Assembly (NCBI GenBank): GCA_020160755.1
Contig: JAIUPN010000013.1
Coordinates: 62,001 to 126,000, forward strand
Direction: 5' to 3'
DNA length: 64,000 nucleotides
Source: Pseudomonadota bacterium
GTDB lineage: Bacteria > Pseudomonadota > Alphaproteobacteria > Sphingomonadales > Sphingomonadaceae
In this document: one piece after another, positions 60,150 through 64,000 of the stretch
Position numbering within the stretch: position 1 is the stretch's first letter
How the letters are laid out: the number at the start of each line of letters is the position of its first letter
Position numbers and translations under genes: made by a program
Notes under the pieces: generated by a model
What the model was told of the DNA's origin: nothing
The model's database searches: none
The model's input: the letters and a program-made list of their open reading frames with translations, nothing else

Positions 60150-61313
60150 ATGGACCTTGTTTACACCCCCGCGCAGCAGGCCTTCCGCGCTGAAGTGCGC
60201 GAATGGCTCGCCGCCAATATCCCCGATCGCCCGCTACGGACGCTCGAAGGCGAGGCCGGTTTCCACGAGCATGTCGCGTGGGAACGGAGGCTCGCCGAGG
60301 GCAATTGGGGCATGGTGACGTGGCCCGAAGAATATGGCGGGCGCGGGCTCGACCTCATCGAATGGCTGATCTTCGAGGAGGAATATTGGGGCGCGGGGGC
60401 GCCGCTGCGCGTCAACCAGAATGGCATCTTCCTGCTCGGCCCGACGGTGATCGAATATGGCACCGACGAACAGAAAGCGCGCTTCCTGACCCCGATGGCG
60501 GCGGGCGAGGTGATGTGGGCGCAGGCCTGGTCCGAACCCGGCGCAGGCAGCGACATGGCGGCGATCAAGACGACCGCGCGCCGCGACGGCGACCATTATG
60601 TCATCAACGGGCAGAAAACCTGGTCGAGCCGCGCGAGCTTTGCCGACTGGGGTTTCGGGCTGTTCCGCACCGAGGAGGGGAGCCAGCGCCACAAGGGGCT
60701 GAGCTTCATCCTGTTCGACCTCGACACGCCGGGGGTCACGCGCCGCCCGATCCGCCAGCTCCACGGCGAACCCGGTTTTGCCGAGCTGTTCTTCGACGAT
60801 GTTCGCGTGCCGGCCTGCAACCGGCTGGCGGGTGAGGGCGAGGGCTGGAACGTCGCGATGGCGACTGCGGGCTTTGAACGCGGGCTGATGCTGCGCTCGC
60901 CGGGGCGCTTTCAGGCGACCGCGAAGCGGCTGGTCGAACTGTTCCGCGCCCACGAAGCCGATGCGTCGCCCGCGGCGCGCGAGGCGGTGACGCGCGCGTG
61001 GATGGATAGCCAAGCCTATGCCTATAACACCTATGCCGTCGCGGCGAAGATCATGGCGGGCGGCAGCATCGGCGCCGAGGCAAGCCTCAACAAGATTTTC
61101 TGGTCCGAACTCGACCGCGCGATGAACCGCACCGCGATGCAGTTGTTGGGCGCCGCGGCCGAACTCAAGCAATTTACCGACGGGCGGACGAACGACTGGC
61201 TCGACGGCTATATCTTCTCGCTGTCGGGGCCGATCTATGCCGGGTCGAACGAGATCCAGCGCAACATCACCGCCGAACGGCTGCTCGATATGCCGCGCGT
61301 CGGCAAGGGTTAA
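60150..61313 (+). CDS. Acyl-CoA dehydrogenase, FadE30-like
   Basis: A 387-residue acyl-CoA dehydrogenase. It has WAQAWSEPGAGSDMAAIKTT, INGQKTWSSRASFADWGFGL, LHGEPGFAELFFDDVRVPA and the C-terminal YAGSNEIQRNITAERLLDMP. It follows FadE30 (ring-C/D CoA dehydrogenase) in layout and context. The next gene is a shorter acyl-CoA dehydrogenase, so the two probably form an alpha2beta2 heteromer, as many steroid acyl-CoA dehydrogenases do. It starts two bases after the echA20 stop. Confidence 0.85.
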   Translation: MDLVYTPAQQAFRAEVREWLAANIPDRPLRTLEGEAGFHEHVAWERRLAEGNWGMVTWPEEYGGRGLDLIEWLIFEEEYWGAGAPLRVNQNGIFLLGPTVIEYGTDEQKARFLTPMAAGEVMWAQAWSEPGAGSDMAAIKTTARRDGDHYVINGQKTWSSRASFADWGFGLFRTEEGSQRHKGLSFILFDLDTPGVTRRPIRQLHGEPGFAELFFDDVRVPACNRLAGEGEGWNVAMATAGFERGLMLRSPGRFQATAKRLVELFRAHEADASPAAREAVTRAWMDSQAYAYNTYAVAAKIMAGGSIGAEASLNKIFWSELDRAMNRTAMQLLGAAAELKQFTDGRTNDWLDGYIFSLSGPIYAGSNEIQRNITAERLLDMPRVGKG

Positions 61314-61325
61314 GGGGGGCTATCG

Positions 61326-62258
61326 ATGGAATTTTTGATCGCACCCGAACGGCTCGAACTCGCCGACGCGGTTCGCACCTATCTCGCGGGAACGCATGGG
61401 GCAGAGGTGCTGCGCCGCCTCGACGCCGACGGCAACCGCGACCCCGCCATCTGGGCGGGACTGGTCGAAATGGGCTTGCCCGGCCTGCTCGTGCCTGAGG
61501 ATCATGGCGGGCTGGGTTTGCGCCTGCTCGACGGCGCGCTGATCGCGCGCGAGGCGGGGCGCGTCTGCCTGGCCGAGCCGCTGGTCGACAGCGCGCTGGT
61601 GATGGTGCCGTGGCTGGCCGCGCGCGGTGAAACGGAGCGTCTCGCGGCGATCGCGACGGGCGAATATCGCCCGACGCCCGCGCACGCGATCAACGGCTGG
61701 CAGGCCGACGGCGACGGGCCTTCGATGGCGGGGGTCGATCCGCTGCGCAACCTTGCCGCGCTGCCCGCCGACGCCAGCGACGATCCGCTGCTGCTCGACC
61801 TCGGCGCGCTGATGAGCGCGGCGGAACTCGTCGGGCTGGCCGAGGCGATGCTCGATCAGGCGGTCGAATACTCCAAAATCCGCGAACAATTCGGCCAGCC
61901 GATCGGCGGCTTTCAGGCGATCAAGCACAAGCTTGCCGATGTCGCGGTCGCGCTCGAATTTGCGCGTCCCGTCGTCTGGCGCGCCGCGCAGGCGCTGGAC
62001 GATGGGCTGGCGTCGGCCAGCCTCCACGTCAGCCATGCCAAACTCGTCGCCGCCGACGCCTCCTATCTGGCAGGTGAAAGCGCGATCCAGGTGCATGGCG
62101 CGATGGGCTATACCTATGAGGTCGATCTGCATTTCTGGATGAAGCGCGCGTGGGCGCTCGGTGGCGCGTGGGGCAGCCGCGGTTTCCATATGCGGCGCGT
62201 CGACGCCGCGGTGATCGGCGGCGGCCACGCGATCGGCCCCGAACAGACTTTTGCATGA
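61326..62258 (+). CDS. Short acyl-CoA dehydrogenase subunit (FadE33-like)
   Basis: A 310-residue member of the acyl-CoA dehydrogenase family, shorter than homomeric types (about 390) as in the beta-like subunits of steroid enzymes. It has LVPEDHGGLGLRLLDGALIA, VEYSKIREQFGQPIGGFQAI, and AIQVHGAMGYTYEVDLHFWM. The central beta domain is reduced. It is 12 bases after the FadE30-like gene and probably makes a heteromer with it; only one active site per pair is expected. Confidence 0.83.
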   Translation: MEFLIAPERLELADAVRTYLAGTHGAEVLRRLDADGNRDPAIWAGLVEMGLPGLLVPEDHGGLGLRLLDGALIAREAGRVCLAEPLVDSALVMVPWLAARGETERLAAIATGEYRPTPAHAINGWQADGDGPSMAGVDPLRNLAALPADASDDPLLLDLGALMSAAELVGLAEAMLDQAVEYSKIREQFGQPIGGFQAIKHKLADVAVALEFARPVVWRAAQALDDGLASASLHVSHAKLVAADASYLAGESAIQVHGAMGYTYEVDLHFWMKRAWALGGAWGSRGFHMRRVDAAVIGGGHAIGPEQTFA

Positions 62259-62269
62259 GGATTTGAGTG

Positions 62270-63421
62270 ATGGCCGAAGCCTATATCATCGACGCCGTGC
62301 GCACCCCGATGGGGCGCAAGAAGGGCAGTCTTGCGGGCCTCCACCCCGCCGATCTTGCCGCGCACCCGATCCGCGAACTCATCGCGCGGAGCGGTATCGA
62401 CGCGAATGCCGTCGATGACTGCGTCTGGGGATGCTGCGACACGATCGGGCCGCAGGCGGGCGACATCGGGCGCACCGCGTGGCTGGTCGCCGGATTGCCG
62501 CAGCATGTCCCCGGCACGACCGTCGATCGCCAATGCGGGTCGAGCCAGCAGGCGGTGCATTTCGCGGCGCAAGGGGTGATGTCGGGGACGCAGGATCTGG
62601 TCGTCGCGGGCGGCAGCCAGGCGATGAACGCGATCCCGATTTCGGCCGCGATGTTCGCGGGACAGCCGTATGGCTTTGATAATCCGTTCAACACGTCGGC
62701 GGGCTGGGTCGCGCGCTATGGCGACGGCCTATTGAACCAGATCGCATCGGCGCAGATGATCGCCGACAAATGGGGGATCAGCCGCGAAGCGATGGAGGAA
62801 TTTGCCGTCGCCAGCCACGCCCGCGCACATGCGGCGTCGGAAAGCGGCGCGTTCGATCGCGAGATCGCCCCGCTTTCAGGATTGGCGCGCGACGAAACGA
62901 TCCGCCCTGCGACCACCGCCGAAGGGCTCGCCGCGCTGGGCCCCGTCGGCGGCGGAGGGACGATCACCGCCGGGATCGCGAGCCAGAATTGCGACGGCGC
63001 CGCCGCGCTGCTGATCGCTGGCGAACAGGCGGTGAAGGACCATGGCCTGACTCCGCGCGCGCGCATCCACCATCTGTCGGTGCGCGCCGACGATCCCGTC
63101 TGGATGCTCACCGCGCCGATCGAGGCGACGCGCCACGCGCTCAACAAAGCGGGGATGACCGTCGCCGACATCGACCTGTTCGAATGTAATGAGGCGTTCG
63201 CGAGCGTGCCGATGGCGTGGATGAAGGAACTTGGCATCCCGCACGAGAAGGTGAATGTTCGCGGCGGCGCGATCGCGCTCGGTCACCCGCTCGGCGGCAC
63301 CGGCGCGCGCCTGATGACGACGCTGCTCCACGCGCTCGAGGACACGTGCGGCCGCTATGGCTTGCAAACGATGTGCGAGGGCGGCGGGCAGGCGAACGTC
63401 ACGATCATCGAACGGCTGTAG
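62270..63421 (+). CDS. fadA6: FadA6-like thiolase
   Basis: A 383-residue thiolase. The nucleophile is Cys89 in VDRQCGSSQQAVHFAAQGVM. His339 in GGAIALGHPLGGTGAR and Cys369 in TMCEGGGQANVT complete the triad. The strong match to FadA6 along the whole length, including the end GGGQANVTIIERL, fits its role in releasing acetyl- or related CoA from the opened ring-C/D intermediate. ATG at 62270 with GAGG upstream. Confidence 0.92.
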   Translation: MAEAYIIDAVRTPMGRKKGSLAGLHPADLAAHPIRELIARSGIDANAVDDCVWGCCDTIGPQAGDIGRTAWLVAGLPQHVPGTTVDRQCGSSQQAVHFAAQGVMSGTQDLVVAGGSQAMNAIPISAAMFAGQPYGFDNPFNTSAGWVARYGDGLLNQIASAQMIADKWGISREAMEEFAVASHARAHAASESGAFDREIAPLSGLARDETIRPATTAEGLAALGPVGGGGTITAGIASQNCDGAAALLIAGEQAVKDHGLTPRARIHHLSVRADDPVWMLTAPIEATRHALNKAGMTVADIDLFECNEAFASVPMAWMKELGIPHEKVNVRGGAIALGHPLGGTGARLMTTLLHALEDTCGRYGLQTMCEGGGQANVTIIERL

Positions 63422-63425
63422 TGCA

Positions 63426-63893
63426 ATGACCGACGCCGCCATCGCCATTCCGCGCCTTCTCGCTCGCTACGCCGATCTGATCGACGCGGGCGATTTTGTG
63501 GGCGCCGCGACGCTGTTTGACGGCGGCTGTATTGTCGCGGGCGGGCGCGAGCTTCGCGGTGTGGATGCGATCCGGCGATTGTGGGAAGATTTTGTTCAGA
63601 TTCACGCCGACGGCACGCCGCGTACGCGCCACCTGATCAGCAATGTTACGATCGAACTCGATGCCGATGGTGACGGCGCGGCATGCCGTTCGCAATGGAC
63701 CGTGCTGCAGGCAATCGGGGCGGGGTCGCCGCAAATCGTCGGCAGCGGTCGCTATCTTGACCGTTTCATCCGCGCCGACGGGATCTGGCGCTTTGCCCGG
63801 CGTGAATATGGCCCCGTCGATTTCTGGGGCGACACAAGTGCGCATCTCAAGATCGCGCCGAAATTGAGGGACAATGAAGATGGGACTTTGTGA
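63426..63893 (+). CDS. SnoaL/NTF2-fold protein in the ring-C/D operon
   Basis: A 155-residue NTF2-like protein. It has IPRLLARYADLIDAGDFVGA, IRRLWEDFVQIHADGTPRTR, and HLISNVTIELDADGDGAACR. A polar tail ends KLRDNEDGTL. Four such genes occur in this window; this one lies downstream of the thiolase by four bases. A dehydratase or isomerase role on a ring fragment is possible. It overlaps the following SDR start by 14 bases. Confidence 0.78.
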   Translation: MTDAAIAIPRLLARYADLIDAGDFVGAATLFDGGCIVAGGRELRGVDAIRRLWEDFVQIHADGTPRTRHLISNVTIELDADGDGAACRSQWTVLQAIGAGSPQIVGSGRYLDRFIRADGIWRFARREYGPVDFWGDTSAHLKIAPKLRDNEDGTL

Positions 63894-64000
63894 GGGACGC
63901 ACGGTGATTGTCACCGGCGCGGCGCGGGGGCTGGGGCGCGCCTATGCGCTCGCCTTCGCCGCCGAAGGTGCGAATGTCGTGGTCAACGACATTGGCGCGA
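63880..64000 (+). CDS. SDR family oxidoreductase (cut by window edge)
   Basis: Forty codons are visible: MGLCEGRTVIVTGAARGLGR, then AYALAFAAEGANVVVNDIGA. It has the NAD(P) motif TGAARGLG and the D that follows strand two. The form VNDIG is typical of the hydroxyacyl-CoA dehydrogenase-type SDRs found next to ipd genes in actinobacteria. A second ATG two codons upstream (63874) is possible. The remainder lies outside the window. Confidence 0.8.
   Translation, partial: MGLCEGRTVIVTGAARGLGRAYALAFAAEGANVVVNDIGA

Noticed and set aside
1..64000. CRISPR arrays, tRNA or rRNA genes, insertion sequences, oriT
   Set aside because: I looked for repeat-spacer patterns, cloverleaf ends, transposase motifs and a relaxase/nic region and found nothing that I could support.

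Overview
The window reads as a GC-rich alphaproteobacterial replicon, most likely from a sphingomonad (Sphingomonadaceae such as Sphingopyxis, Novosphingobium or Sphingobium). The pointers are several TonB-dependent receptors with the VVTAQKR plug start, an F-type tra operon of the kind carried by sphingomonad plasmids and integrative elements, and a dense set of Rieske oxygenase, KstD-like, SDR and acyl-CoA genes. The genus is inference. No rRNA, tRNA or CRISPR array was seen.

Region 1 (1-11,924) is part of a conjugation module. Read on the minus strand it runs dsbC-like, traA, traL, traE, traK, traB, traV, traC, two small membrane proteins, traW and then traU, which is cut by the window edge. 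The order is that of F, and most genes overlap by ATGA or GTGA. The traW-traU junction is split by a minus-strand intrinsic terminator and an oppositely oriented SRPBCC gene. Two small DNA-binding proteins (XRE-like and AlpA-like) lie beyond the other end. A decayed alkaline-phosphatase fragment (about 12.1-12.4 kb) marks the junction with the next region.

Region 2 (12.4-34 kb) is a catabolic accessory region. It holds a DAO-type flavoprotein, two intact TonB-dependent receptors, two KshA-like Rieske oxygenases, tandem Lrp/AsnC regulators, an MFS transporter, an amidase, an amidohydrolase, an acyl-CoA synthetase, several SDRs, a KstD-like dehydrogenase and a SnoaL-fold protein. Region 3 (35-46 kb) is a patchwork, partly of visibly lower GC. 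It contains a flavoprotein, a TonB-dependent receptor broken by one amber codon, an AraC regulator, a FadH/OYE-type reductase, an alpha/beta hydrolase and an orphan cobalamin-binding radical SAM protein.

Region 4 (46-64 kb) is the core of a steroid ring-degradation pathway. A leftward operon encodes an HsaA-like monooxygenase, an MCP hydrolase (HsaD-like), HsaE/G/F-like hydratase, acetaldehyde dehydrogenase and aldolase, a ketosteroid-dehydrogenase-like flavoprotein and a SnoaL protein. A divergent rightward operon encodes an SDR, an extradiol dioxygenase (HsaC-like), IpdA, IpdB, a crotonase, an IpdC-like protein, EchA20, two acyl-CoA dehydrogenases (FadE30-like and a short partner), the FadA6 thiolase, a SnoaL protein and an SDR that runs off the edge. 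Together these would open rings A/B by 9,10-seco chemistry and then dismantle rings C/D as CoA thioesters.

A recurring intergenic element, consensus about ATTTGCGTAAT (core TTRCGYAA), occurs upstream of almost every catabolic transcription unit and not before the tra genes. In two places it forms perfect inverted repeats. It is the best candidate for an undescribed regulon-wide operator in this window.
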